Of a DNA stretch of 64,000 nt, positions 38,261 through 46,296 are shown piece by piece. A program made the position numbers and the translations under genes. This stretch comes from Patulibacter medicamentivorans (lineage in GTDB: Bacteria > Actinomycetota > Thermoleophilia > Solirubrobacterales > Solirubrobacteraceae). The stretch lies in NCBI RefSeq assembly GCF_000240225.1, contig NZ_AGUD01000003.1, positions 1 through 64,000 on the forward strand, written 5' to 3'. A model generated the notes under the pieces. That model ran no database searches and was not told the origin of the DNA. It worked only from the letters and a program-made list of their open reading frames with translations. Numbering within the stretch: position 1 is the stretch's first letter; the number at the start of each line of letters is the position of its first letter.

Positions 38261-40009
38261 ATGCTCAGCTTCCCCTCGTCGATCGGCCACACGATGATCC
38301 GTCGCGGCGTCGTGCCGATCGCGCTCGTGCTGCTGGCGGTCGTGGCCTCGCGCGCGGACGCGGCGGCCGTCTTCTTCCCGGGCCCAGTCGCGCCGCCGAC
38401 CCAGGTCGCGCGCGAGATGACGCTGCAGCAGGCGGCGCAGGCGGGGGTGGTGCAGCTGTCCGCCAAGGGCGGCTACAACGGCGACGCGGTCAAGGTCGAG
38501 GTCAAGGCGAACAAGCGGGTCAAGAAGGTGCCCGTGGTGCTGACGGTGCGCGTCGAGTGGCACGTGCCCGAGCCCCCGCCCGGCACCGATCCGTCGGTCC
38601 GCGAGCTGACCTACAAGCTGATCCGCGAGAAGATGGCCGCGACCGAGGCCGACTTCAACGGCAAGGGCTACAAGACGCGCACGGGCGACCCGTTCCGGCT
38701 CAGGATCGACTACCGCTTCCGGCTGGCGACCGAGCCACCCGCGGTCGGCTACCACCAGGCCGAGCTGCTGAACCCGCGCAACATCAGGCCGCCGCTGGCG
38801 AACCCGGACGGCTTCCGCGCGAGCGCCGGCCGCGGGGTCCCGAACGGCTACGGCGACGTCAAGGAGGTCACCTTCGGCAGCAACGACTTCCAGCCGTCCG
38901 GGATCACCCACGAGTTCCTGCACCTGTCCGGGATCGCCGACCAGTACGAGGACACCTACACCGTCGGCGGCAAGACCTACGGGCTGCCCGTGCAGGACCC
39001 GACGGAGGCGCAGCTGACGGCGTTTCGCAAGTCCTTCACGCCGCCGTTGAAGAGCGGTGGCAAGCTCGGGGTCCGCAACCTCAAGACGGCCGGCAAGTGC
39101 GACATCATGGGCAAGGACACCGACGAGCCGTGCCACCGCGTGCGCCAGGCCGACATCGACTGGCTCGCAGGCCAGGCAGGGGTCCAGGTGACCGCGCTTC
39201 CGGGCGACGTGCTGCTCAACAAGGACGAGGGCGGCCAGGACATGGGGGTCGGGTTCACGTCGATCGTGTTCGCCACGCCGGGCTCGACGACGACCGCCGA
39301 CGGGCTCACCGTCTACTGCCTCGACCACGACAAGACCTTCCCGCTCGGCATCGGCGAGACGTTCGACGTCGCGCCGGCGTCGGGCGCGGTTCCCGGGTAC
39401 GAGAGCGTGGCGAAGCTGCTGGCGCTATCGGGCGAGCTCACGACCGGGCTCGACGAGGTGCCCAACGGCATGCAGACCGCGATCTGGAACGTCACCGACG
39501 GTGCGCCGCTCGCGACCGGCGGCTACGAGGACGAGGCGCGAGCGCTGCTCGCGCGGGCCGGAGTCGCGGAGGACGGCAACCCGGGCGGGGTGCCCGATCT
39601 CGCCGACGCGAACGGGTCGTCGCCGACGACGGTCGCCGTCGGCGTCGACGGAGCGGTGCTCCCGCAGGCGGAGTCCGAGCCGATCACCGCCGCGCCGTCG
39701 CCGATCCGGGTCACCAGGACCGTGCTCTACCCGAGCCGGGTCCGCGCGCGCCGGCGAGCGCGAGCCCAGCTGCTCGTGGTCGCCGCCGGCGGGGTCCGCT
39801 CGATGAAGCTCGGGCTGGAGCGCAAGCGCGGGCGCCGCTGGAAGGCGGTCCGGTCTCTCGGGACCAAGCGCTTCGACGGCGCGGCGGGCAGTCAGGCCGC
39901 CAACCTCTCGCTCGGCCGGCTCAGCCGCGGCCACTACCGGATCGCGGCCCGGCTGACGACGGCGACCGGCGCGACGGCGACGACGAGGGCTGCCCTCGAC
40001 GTCCGCTGA
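38261..40009 (+). CDS. Secreted metallopeptidase-like protein with thioester domain
   Basis: A 582-residue exported protein (signal helix ~14-34, cleavage near ADA-AAV). The zinc motif ITHEFLHLSGIADQY has His217, Glu218, His221 and Asp227, a HExxH-xxG-xxD arrangement. Later, VYCLD (Cys353) and MQTAIWNVTDG (Gln405) match the Cys and Gln motifs of Gram-positive thioester domains, whose internal Cys-Gln bond can bind host or surface amines. The C-terminus (about 480-582) is a basic beta-rich module. ATG 38261 is preferred because it has a GAAGGA-type ribosome site; an earlier in-frame Met at 38207 has none. It is single, with no LPXTG anchor. Confidence 0.78.
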   Translation: MLSFPSSIGHTMIRRGVVPIALVLLAVVASRADAAAVFFPGPVAPPTQVAREMTLQQAAQAGVVQLSAKGGYNGDAVKVEVKANKRVKKVPVVLTVRVEWHVPEPPPGTDPSVRELTYKLIREKMAATEADFNGKGYKTRTGDPFRLRIDYRFRLATEPPAVGYHQAELLNPRNIRPPLANPDGFRASAGRGVPNGYGDVKEVTFGSNDFQPSGITHEFLHLSGIADQYEDTYTVGGKTYGLPVQDPTEAQLTAFRKSFTPPLKSGGKLGVRNLKTAGKCDIMGKDTDEPCHRVRQADIDWLAGQAGVQVTALPGDVLLNKDEGGQDMGVGFTSIVFATPGSTTTADGLTVYCLDHDKTFPLGIGETFDVAPASGAVPGYESVAKLLALSGELTTGLDEVPNGMQTAIWNVTDGAPLATGGYEDEARALLARAGVAEDGNPGGVPDLADANGSSPTTVAVGVDGAVLPQAESEPITAAPSPIRVTRTVLYPSRVRARRRARAQLLVVAAGGVRSMKLGLERKRGRRWKAVRSLGTKRFDGAAGSQAANLSLGRLSRGHYRIAARLTTATGATATTRAALDVR

Positions 40010-40096
40010 CGCGTTGCCGACCTCGACCTGGTCGGGGAGCGTCGATTGCCACGGAACCGCGACCGCCGTTCTCGCAGGCCGGGGACGGCTCGTGGC

Positions 40097-41275
40097 TCAC
40101 TCGATCGCGAGTGGCCACCGCCCCAGGTCGCGGTCGTCCGGGGTGCCGGTGCGGGCGAAGGCCGCCCAGGCGCGGCGTGTCGCCTTCCCGAGCTCCTCGA
40201 CCTCGCTCCACGGCACGTCACCGAGCATCGGCGCGGCCCGCCAGCTGCGCTCGTCGCCGAGCAGCAGCGGCAACTCGACGCAGTGCGTAGCGCCGAACGG
40301 CGAGCCGGCAGGCCGCCAGTCGACCCGGTAGGAGAGCACCCGCGATCCGGCCGCCGCCAGCTGTGCGCGAAACCGCGCGGACGGCTCGCCGAACAGGGCC
40401 TCCGTCAGCTCTGCCGCGGCAGCGAGCGGGATCCCGAACGCCGTGGCCTCGTCGGTCGTGCATCCGCACAGCACGTCCCGGCCATCGGCACCCGCGACCA
40501 ACGCCCGGTCGATGTCGGCGGCCACCGGATGCACGCCCGCGATCGGCGCGAAGGGGACGTCCAGCGGTGATCTGCTGCGGCGCGCGGCTGCCGCGCGTGC
40601 CGTCGCCTCGAGAAGCCCGGCGGGCGTTGCGCCGCGAGGATCGGCGCCCAGGTGCCGGGCCACCGCCTGGCCGAACGCGGCCGCCTGATCGGGGGTGTGG
40701 CGGGCGCCCACCGGCGCGCTCTGCACGATCGCGCGGTGGAAGAGCCCCCGCGTCTGCGCCATCCCCAGCAAGAGCGCGACCGAGAGGCCGCCGGCCGACT
40801 GGCCGAAGACCGTCACGTTCTCCGGGTCCCCGCCGTACGCGGCGATGTGCCTGCGCACCCAGCGCAGCGCCTCGAGCTGGTCGAGCAGCCCCAGGTTGCC
40901 CTCGCTCACGCCGTCGAGCCGCAGGAACCCGAAGACGCCGAGGCGGTAGTTGACGCTGACCACCACGACGTCCTGCTCGGTGGTGAGCCGGCCGCCGTCG
41001 TACCAGGCCTGCAATCCGCCGCCGGTGAGGAAAGCGCCGCCGTGCAGCCACACCATGACCGGGCGCCGGTGGTCGTCGCACGCTGGCGTGGTGATCGACA
41101 GGTTGAGGCAGTCGTCGTCCTGCGGAAGTCGCGGATCGGGCGATCCCATGACCGATTCCAAGCGCGAGGGCGCCTGGGGGCAGATGGCCCCGGTCGAGGA
41201 GCGGTCGTCTGCGACGGGCCGCGGCGCCCCGAATCGGTCGGCGGTGGCGTACCGGATCGGTCCGCTGCGTCTCAT
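40097..41275 (-). CDS. Type B carboxylesterase
   Basis: A 392-residue esterase. The nucleophile Ser is in FGQSAGGLSVALL; the oxyanion sequence is WLHGGAFLTGG; GNLGLLDQLEALRWVRRHIAAYGGDPENVT is the classical family run. It is about 100 residues shorter than usual type B esterases, with a reduced middle lid. Its ATG overlaps the end of an orphan coding frame (41272-41556) on the same strand. The substrate is unknown. Confidence 0.88.
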   Translation of the reverse strand: MRRSGPIRYATADRFGAPRPVADDRSSTGAICPQAPSRLESVMGSPDPRLPQDDDCLNLSITTPACDDHRRPVMVWLHGGAFLTGGGLQAWYDGGRLTTEQDVVVVSVNYRLGVFGFLRLDGVSEGNLGLLDQLEALRWVRRHIAAYGGDPENVTVFGQSAGGLSVALLLGMAQTRGLFHRAIVQSAPVGARHTPDQAAAFGQAVARHLGADPRGATPAGLLEATARAAAARRSRSPLDVPFAPIAGVHPVAADIDRALVAGADGRDVLCGCTTDEATAFGIPLAAAAELTEALFGEPSARFRAQLAAAGSRVLSYRVDWRPAGSPFGATHCVELPLLLGDERSWRAAPMLGDVPWSEVEELGKATRRAWAAFARTGTPDDRDLGRWPLAIE

Positions 41276-41556
41276 GCGCCCATGCTCCTCCCGCGTTGTC
41301 GGGAGCGCGTCGCGATGGCGTCGAGCACGCGTTCGGCGCGTCGGTTCTGGCGTGCCGGGCCGTCAGCTCGGAGGGCCAAGCGCCACGCGGTCCTGGGCGC
41401 GCCGGCCAGCAGCCGCAGCGCCGCGCGCGGGTTGGTCGGCGGCTGGACGTTGCGGTGGGTGTAGAGCAGGTGACGCTCGACGCGGCCCCGAGCGCCGAAG
41501 CGCCACCGTCGCCATCCGGTGTCGATCGTCGACGCGACGCAGCGCCCGACGGCTCG
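41272..41556 (-). pseudogene. Orphan coding-like frame lacking a start codon
   Basis: The frame ends at 41272 with ATGA overlap to the esterase and has strong GC third positions and sensible residues (RHLLYTHRNVQPPTNP, LRADGPARQNRRAERVLDAI). No ATG, GTG or TTG lies between 41556 and the end of the saccharopine-dehydrogenase-like gene. It may be a truncated gene's C-terminus, or be read by a frameshift from the gene before it. The family is not recognised. Confidence 0.35.
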
Positions 41557-41558
41557 GG

Positions 41559-42719
41559 CTAGGCGCTCGATCCCGTGCCGGTGTCTCGTGCGGTGGGCGT
41601 GGTGCTCGTCGGGCCGGTCACCGCGTACGTGATGCCGTGCTCGCTGAGCGCGTCGAGGAACGTCGTCGGGTCGACGACCTCGGCGGCGGCGAGCGGGCCG
41701 GCGGCGGCGAAGTCGTCCTGCGTCGTTCGCGCGGCGATGCCGGCGGCGATCGGGGCGGAGCAGTCGAAGATCCCCGTACCCGACACGTGCGCCGAGCGGC
41801 GCGTGCCCGCGGTGCCCAGCTCGACGAGGATGTCGAAGCTCGTCGGATCGTCGCCGCTGCGCGCGGTCGATCCCCGCAGCATGCGGGTCGCCAACCTTCG
41901 GACGGGACGACGCATCGGTGAGCGCTCCGTGACGGACGCCAATCGCGCGAGCAGGGGGACCGCCGGTCCGAGCGGGGGCGGGACCATGGTCGCGGTCGTC
42001 ATCGAGGTCGTGAGCCGCTGGACGTCGACGTGACGCGGGATCGTCAGGATCTCCGGTGCGGGATAGGTCGCGACCCGCTCGTCGCCCTGGGGGAAGCGCA
42101 CGCTCCTGGTGGTCGGGGCGCGGCGCGTCACGAAGCCTGCGTCGTACTGGAGCATGGGCCGTCCGAGTCCTTCGAGCCAGTTGTCCAGGGAGACGCCGGA
42201 GGGTTGCCACCCGGTGATGCGGTAGCTGATGTCGACCGTCTCCAGCGTCCCGTGACCGCGGGCGGCCAGCGACACGATCAGGTCAGCGAGCGTGGCGTAG
42301 AACGCGCTGGCGGGAAGCAGCGCCGTTCCGCGGGCGGCCGCCTCGTCGCCGAGCTCGTCGAAGAGGCGGGCGATCGCCGCCTGATCGCTGCTGATGTCGA
42401 CGTAGTGGCAGCCGCTCGCGACGGCGGCGCGCGCAACGGGGTTCTCCGGTCGGGCGAAGGCGACGGCCGCGTTGACGACCGTGCGCACCCGCGTGCAGAC
42501 GGCCTCGAGCCGCTCGCGATCGTCGAGGTCGACGATCGCGATCTCGACGTCTCCATCGAGGTCGCGGGCGAGGTTTTCGAGCGCGCCGCGCGTGCGGCCC
42601 GCGATGACGACGTCATGTCCGTCGTGCACGAGCTTGCGGGCGATCCGCTCACCGGTATAGCCGGTCGCGCCGTAGACGGCGATCGCCGGACGTCGGGCGG
42701 GGCAGGGGGAGTGGGTCAT
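41559..42719 (-). CDS. Saccharopine-dehydrogenase-like NAD(P)-binding protein
   Basis: A 386-residue protein. The Rossmann motif VYGATGYTGERIARKL is near 15-30; VDLDDRERLEAVCTRVRTVVNAAV and GCHYVDISSDQA follow as in trans-acting enoyl-reductase/saccharopine dehydrogenase-like proteins. Proteins of this class include lipid-modifying reductases in actinobacteria. ATG 42719 overlaps the stop of the NTF2-like gene (ATGA). The pair is divergent from an HxlR regulator. Confidence 0.83.
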   Translation of the reverse strand: MTHSPCPARRPAIAVYGATGYTGERIARKLVHDGHDVVIAGRTRGALENLARDLDGDVEIAIVDLDDRERLEAVCTRVRTVVNAAVAFARPENPVARAAVASGCHYVDISSDQAAIARLFDELGDEAAARGTALLPASAFYATLADLIVSLAARGHGTLETVDISYRITGWQPSGVSLDNWLEGLGRPMLQYDAGFVTRRAPTTRSVRFPQGDERVATYPAPEILTIPRHVDVQRLTTSMTTATMVPPPLGPAVPLLARLASVTERSPMRRPVRRLATRMLRGSTARSGDDPTSFDILVELGTAGTRRSAHVSGTGIFDCSAPIAAGIAARTTQDDFAAAGPLAAAEVVDPTTFLDALSEHGITYAVTGPTSTTPTARDTGTGSSA

Positions 42720-43192
42720 GCGTGGCTCCGGCGCGCGTGCTTGAGCGCGACGACCGCGGTGCGCGGCGCGAACAGGAGGATCCGAAGCCGCGCCAGCGTC
42801 GACGTCGCCGGCCGTACGTCGAGATAGCCGTACGTCTGCTGTCGGGCGACCCGGCCGTCCTGGAAGCCCCAGATCTCGGTCCCGAACTGACGCTCGTCGC
42901 CGTCGAAGCCGCCGCGCCAGCTCAACACGATCGTGCTGGCGTCCGCGCACTCGACCCGCTTTCGGACTCGTAGCCCTCGCTCGCGCCAGATTCGCGCGTT
43001 CGCGATGACCATTCGTCGGATCTCCGCTGCGCCTTCGTGGAGCTCGCGGGCACCGTCGATGATCGACTCCACGACCGCGTCCTCGCGGTACAGCGCGAGC
43101 CAGGCATCGACCAGGACCTCGTTGGTGATGCGCTCGACCAGCGCCGCGAAGGCGTCCGGATCGGCAGGCGCGGTCGCACGAGTATCATTCAT
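42716..43192 (-). CDS. NTF2/SnoaL-like protein
   Basis: A 158-residue protein with an NTF2-like cone fold (residues ~12-130): NEVLVDAWLALYREDAVVESI and VLSWRGGFDGDERQFGTEIWGFQDGRVARQQTYG. SnoaL-like proteins are often isomerases or binding proteins. A basic helix of ~25 residues follows. It is the first gene of the group divergent from the HxlR gene at 43232. Confidence 0.8.
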   Translation of the reverse strand: MNDTRATAPADPDAFAALVERITNEVLVDAWLALYREDAVVESIIDGARELHEGAAEIRRMVIANARIWRERGLRVRKRVECADASTIVLSWRGGFDGDERQFGTEIWGFQDGRVARQQTYGYLDVRPATSTLARLRILLFAPRTAVVALKHARRSHA

Positions 43193-43212
43193 GAATCGCA
43201 CCCTAGCACTAT

Positions 43213-43220
43213 AGAATTCT
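43213..43220. promoter_or_regulatory. Possible HxlR operator (AGAATTCT core)
   Basis: An 8-bp palindrome in an AT-rich 39-bp gap between the divergent NTF2-like and HxlR genes. HxlR-family proteins bind short palindromes near their own start. The evidence is position and symmetry only. Confidence 0.38.
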
Positions 43221-43231
43221 GAACTAAGCCC

Positions 43232-43876
43232 ATGAAGCGTCGCGTCTACAACCAGTACTGCGGGCTCGCTGCAGCTCTCGACCTGCTCGGCGAGCGCTGG
43301 ACGTTGCTGATCATCCGCAACCTGCTCCACGGCCCGAAGCGGTTCACCGACCTCGAGAAGGGGCTTCCCGGCATCGGCGGGAACCTGCTGACCCAACGAC
43401 TCCGACACCTGGGATCCGCGGGGCTGGTCGAGCGCGTCACGCTCGCGCCGCCCGCGGCGTCGGTGGTGTACCAGCTCACCGCGGACGGTCGGGGCCTGCA
43501 CCAACCGCTGATCGAGCTGACGCGCTGGGGGCTCGGCCGGCAGCCGCCGATCGACAACGCGACGACGATCGACGCGACCTGGATCATGTTGGGGCTCGAA
43601 GCGCGCTTCGAGCCGGAAGGCAGCGCCGACCTCGGCGGCGTCTACGAGCTGCGGATCGACGACGCGGCGCACCGACTGGAGGTCCGCGACGAGACTCTGA
43701 CCATCCGCGCCGGCCACGCCGACGACCCGTTGGCGACAGTTGCGACGAGCGCGTCGACGATCGCGGCGCTCAACGAAGGCCGCGACACGCTGCACGATGC
43801 CGTCGCCGCGCAGCGCCTCGTCGTCAGCGGCGATGTCGAGCGCGCCGTACGGCTGGCTCGCGCGTTCGGCCTCTGA
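43232..43876 (+). CDS. HxlR-family regulator with C-terminal SCP2-like domain
   Basis: A 214-residue protein. Residues 1-105 are an HxlR winged helix: YCGLAAALDLLGERWTLLIIRNLLHGPKRFTDLEKGLPGIGGNLLTQRLRHL, with Cys10 in the usual redox or ligand position. Residues ~115-214 look like an SCP2 sterol-carrier-like domain (VYELRIDDAAHRLEVRD, VVSGDVERAVRL). This combination is known among actinobacterial regulators and suggests sensing of a lipophilic ligand. It is the last host gene before the prophage. Confidence 0.87.
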   Translation: MKRRVYNQYCGLAAALDLLGERWTLLIIRNLLHGPKRFTDLEKGLPGIGGNLLTQRLRHLGSAGLVERVTLAPPAASVVYQLTADGRGLHQPLIELTRWGLGRQPPIDNATTIDATWIMLGLEARFEPEGSADLGGVYELRIDDAAHRLEVRDETLTIRAGHADDPLATVATSASTIAALNEGRDTLHDAVAAQRLVVSGDVERAVRLARAFGL

Positions 43877-43980
43877 CGAAGAGACTCGATCACGCAAGCC
43901 GGGGCTGCTTGCGACAACTCCTCGGGTGGCGTTGTCCGCCCGCAGGCACGAGCGCCGGGAGCAGGGCCGATCTCGTAGCG

Positions 43981-44012
43981 AGTTTCCATAAGATCGATTA
44001 TCGAGCGCAGAA
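43981..44012. repeat. Left attachment site (dif-like) of the prophage
   Basis: The 22-bp direct repeat occupies 43991-44012. On the minus strand the site reads GCGCTCGATAA, then TCGATC, then TTATGGAAACT (44008-43981): two 11-base arms around a 6-base centre with ATAA/TTAT inner ends, the build of an XerC/XerD dif site. The right-hand arm resembles the XerD consensus TTATGTTAAAT at 8 of 11 bases. Confidence 0.75.
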
Positions 44013-44059
44013 CCGAAAGTGCCGATCCCAACAGGGGATCCGCGCCCAAGCGATAATTC

Positions 44060-44272
44060 CTACCGCGCAGTAGGAAGCCGTCGGCGCCGAGCCGCCGACG
44101 CTGCCCGATCGGCCGGCTCGCAGTCCGGGCAGACGTGGCGGCCAGCGACCGCCGGAGCGCCCCAGCCAGCCGGCAATGACGGACGAATGTTCGACCGCGA
44201 CGGGAAGATCTGCTCGCAGTAGTCGCACCGCACGCGCGGGTGCTCGCCCGGCCTCGTGTCGAGCCACGTCAT
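44060..44272 (-). CDS. Phage small protein with two CxxC pairs
   Basis: A 70-residue protein with CDYC at 16-19 and CPDC near 48-51, so a probable zinc knuckle of about 30 residues span. The C-terminal 20 residues are Arg/Ala rich, as in nucleic-acid-binding proteins. It is the last gene of the phage transcript, 48 bases from the left repeat. It is one of three small CxxC proteins in the element; no family is recognised. Confidence 0.6.
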   Translation of the reverse strand: MTWLDTRPGEHPRVRCDYCEQIFPSRSNIRPSLPAGWGAPAVAGRHVCPDCEPADRAASAARRRRLPTAR

Positions 44273-44287
44273 AATGCTGAGCCTAGC

Positions 44288-44494
44288 TCACGATTCGGTC
44301 AGCGCCAGAGCGAACGCCCGGAGCGCCCGAACTTCCATGTAGCTCACCTGCCGGTCTACGTCCGGGGCGAGCCATTCGCCGGCGAACCGCATCATCACCA
44401 GGTCCAGCGCATCCGGATCGCCCCGACGCGCAGCCTGCAAGGCCTCCGCGGCGTAAGCCGCCGGGCTCTGTCCGCTCTCGGCGTCTGCTGCCAT
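44288..44494 (-). CDS. Phage hypothetical protein, 68 residues
   Basis: An acidic helical protein starting at ATG 44494 (MAADAESGQSPAAYAAEALQ), ending 15 bases before the next gene's start. It has no Cys, signal or membrane helix. It lies in the replication end of the element after Rep. The family is unrecognised; it could be a regulator. Confidence 0.5.
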   Translation of the reverse strand: MAADAESGQSPAAYAAEALQAARRGDPDALDLVMMRFAGEWLAPDVDRQVSYMEVRALRAFALALTES

Positions 44495-44532
44495 GGCAGC
44501 ACGATCCCGGCCAACGCGCGGAATCGACAGCG

Positions 44533-44862
44533 CTACGGACGATCGACCGACCCGAACAGGTTCAACTGCGGCCCGGCGTCGTCCAGGTCGACCGCACAGC
44601 GCCAGCATCGCCCTCGGCCAGCAGCAGCGTGCCGGGCCGCCCGAGCGGCCGTATAGCCATTACGCGTCCACGTCACGACGACGGCTAGCCGCTCGCCGCA
44701 CTCCGGGCACGCGAAGACAACCAGGTGACGGCCCCAGCGCGGCGACCATTCGAACCGCCAGCGGCGCGTCCACGCCGGTAGCCCGCGATCGGACCGCACG
44801 TCCCGGAGGTTCCACGGCGGCGCAGTGACCGCTACGCCGTCGTCGGGTCTGGTTCGGTGCAT
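44533..44862 (-). CDS. Phage protein with CPEC/CWRC zinc site
   Basis: A 109-residue protein from ATG 44862; a GTG at 44892 would add 10 residues and lie closer to the Rep stop. CPEC (about 53-56) and CWRC (about 83-86) make a probable zinc ribbon around a Trp- and Arg-rich middle (WTRRWRFEWSPRWGRH). This fits nucleic-acid binding. It directly follows Rep. No named family is recognised. Confidence 0.6.
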   Translation of the reverse strand: MHRTRPDDGVAVTAPPWNLRDVRSDRGLPAWTRRWRFEWSPRWGRHLVVFACPECGERLAVVVTWTRNGYTAARAARHAAAGRGRCWRCAVDLDDAGPQLNLFGSVDRP

Positions 44863-44908
44863 ATCGAACGATTCGCACACGGCGATGACCACAGACGCGA
44901 GCCTGGAC

Positions 44909-45970
44909 CTACGTCGTACGCACGACGTGGTCGACGCCCATGCGCTCCAGCGCCGTCCGGAGGTCCCGATACCGCGCGACCGGCGCCGTCGTGGCCGACC
45001 AGCCGGCGCCCTCCGTGATCGCCTGACCGTCGGGCGCAATCCCGACGTCGACGCCCTCGGCGTACTCGGCCACGACGTACCACCGGCTCCCGATCTTGAT
45101 CCGCTTCACGAGCCGGGGCCGGTCCCACTCGCGCGCCCGCTTGGCCTCATCGAGCGCCGTCCGCCACTCGCTGGCCCACACCTCCTCGGGCAAGTCCGGC
45201 GCGTCGGCCATGACCTCCGGATCGACCAGCGCTCGCGCTGCCCTCCGCACGCGCTTGTCCTGCTCCAGCTGACGGACCTCGCGCCGCAGTTCAACCAGGC
45301 GGCCACCGAAGTAGCCCTTCGACGGCCGCAGCCGCTTGAAGCCCTTCGCCAAGTCAGCCGGCGGAGCCTGCGACGGCTTGTTGTGATGGTGCGTGAGGTA
45401 CTTAGCTGCCGCCCACGGCGACCCGATCTCGGCCACCTCGACCCGGTGCGCCCCCGTCCGCTCCGACCAGACACCCCGAACGACGTCCTCCAACGTCATC
45501 ACCGTCCCCCAGCGCCCCGTCGGACGCGCCACCAGGTCCTCGGCATAGACGCCCTTGAGCAGCAAATGCAGGTGCACCCTCCGCAAGCCGCCGCTCTTCC
45601 GCGCCCGACCGCTCGTCCACTCGACGAAGGCCAGGTACTCGCAGTCCGGACAGCGATGACGGATCGCCTTCACGACCTGCTCGACACCGCGACGAAGCTG
45701 CTGCGCCGTGGTCGCCGGGTCGACCGTCGTCAGCGTCATGACCGTCCGCGGGTAGCCACCCCGCTCGGCGTCAAGATAGACGCACTGCGCCGTTTCGATC
45801 GCATAGAGGAACGCGCACCAGGCGCAGCGGTTGCTGCTGCCGCACCTAGCGCCGACGAACCGACCGTCCGGCGACAGCCAGCCCATCGACTTCGACCGCC
45901 GCACGCAGTCCCGCGCCGGCCCATCATGGTCGACCCCGAACGGATCGTCCGGGTCACACCAGTCAGCCAC
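44909..45970 (-). CDS. HUH-type rolling-circle replication initiator
   Basis: A 353-residue Rep protein. The HUH motif VHLHLLLKG has His133 and His135 for the metal, and the catalytic Tyr is probably Tyr191 in AAAKYLTHHHNK. A zinc cluster lies in front (Cys43, Cys49, Cys52, then CPDC at 107-110). Rep nicks one strand at the origin and starts rolling-circle synthesis of the phage genome. GTG 45970 overlaps the end of the Zn-protein gene, and two dyads lie just upstream of it. The upstream part of the open frame overlaps the 104-residue gene and is not translated in my reading. Confidence 0.85.
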   Translation of the reverse strand: MADWCDPDDPFGVDHDGPARDCVRRSKSMGWLSPDGRFVGARCGSSNRCAWCAFLYAIETAQCVYLDAERGGYPRTVMTLTTVDPATTAQQLRRGVEQVVKAIRHRCPDCEYLAFVEWTSGRARKSGGLRRVHLHLLLKGVYAEDLVARPTGRWGTVMTLEDVVRGVWSERTGAHRVEVAEIGSPWAAAKYLTHHHNKPSQAPPADLAKGFKRLRPSKGYFGGRLVELRREVRQLEQDKRVRRAARALVDPEVMADAPDLPEEVWASEWRTALDEAKRAREWDRPRLVKRIKIGSRWYVVAEYAEGVDVGIAPDGQAITEGAGWSATTAPVARYRDLRTALERMGVDHVVRTT

Positions 45971-46277
45971 GGTCCGTAACGCGCTCGAGGACGTTACGGA
46001 TAGCACTAGCCAGCGGGCTCCACGGCCGGTCATCCGTAACGCCGGCGATCGCGTTACGGATAGCTGCAGCGTCCTCGGGCTCGACGACACCTCGACCACC
46101 ACAGCACGGGCACCGGCGCGCCTCCTCGGCTGCCCGCCGCCGGGCCCAGAGCCGCGCGCGGTAGGCGGCTTGCCGGCACCGCCCCGAGCAGTACCGAGCG
46201 TCCCAGCGGCCCTCAAGGATCGGCCGCGCGCACTGCTCGCACATCCGGGCCGTCTTTGGCGCGTTGCCGTTCGTCAC
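45963..46277 (-). CDS. Phage zinc-finger protein (104 residues)
   Basis: It starts at GTG 46277. MCEQC...YCSGRC at about 12-33 followed by RQAAYRARLWARRRAAEEARR is a small zinc finger with a basic helix, and a second pair CPCC is near 56-59. The C-terminus repeats a 13-residue unit: AIRNAIAGVTDDR and AIRNVLERVTDRG. At the DNA level this repeat forms two identical dyads. Its place just before Rep suggests a repressor or copy-number role; this is inference. Confidence 0.65.
   Translation of the reverse strand: MTNGNAPKTARMCEQCARPILEGRWDARYCSGRCRQAAYRARLWARRRAAEEARRCPCCGGRGVVEPEDAAAIRNAIAGVTDDRPWSPLASAIRNVLERVTDRG
45974..45999. repeat. Dyad 1: CCGTAAC-N12-GTTACGG
   Basis: Inverted repeat of 7-base arms, 4 bases upstream of the Rep GTG on the minus strand, within the end of the Zn-protein gene. 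Candidate Rep or repressor site, or a translation-controlling hairpin. Confidence 0.6.
46034..46059. repeat. Dyad 2: CCGTAAC-N12-GTTACGG
   Basis: A second copy with the same arms and spacing, exactly 60 bp from dyad 1. The inner 12 bases differ, so the arms are what has been kept. The copies coincide with the protein repeat AIRN-VTD, so selection could be on protein, DNA or both. Confidence 0.6.
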
Positions 46278-46296
46278 CCTCGGACCTTTCCCTCTA

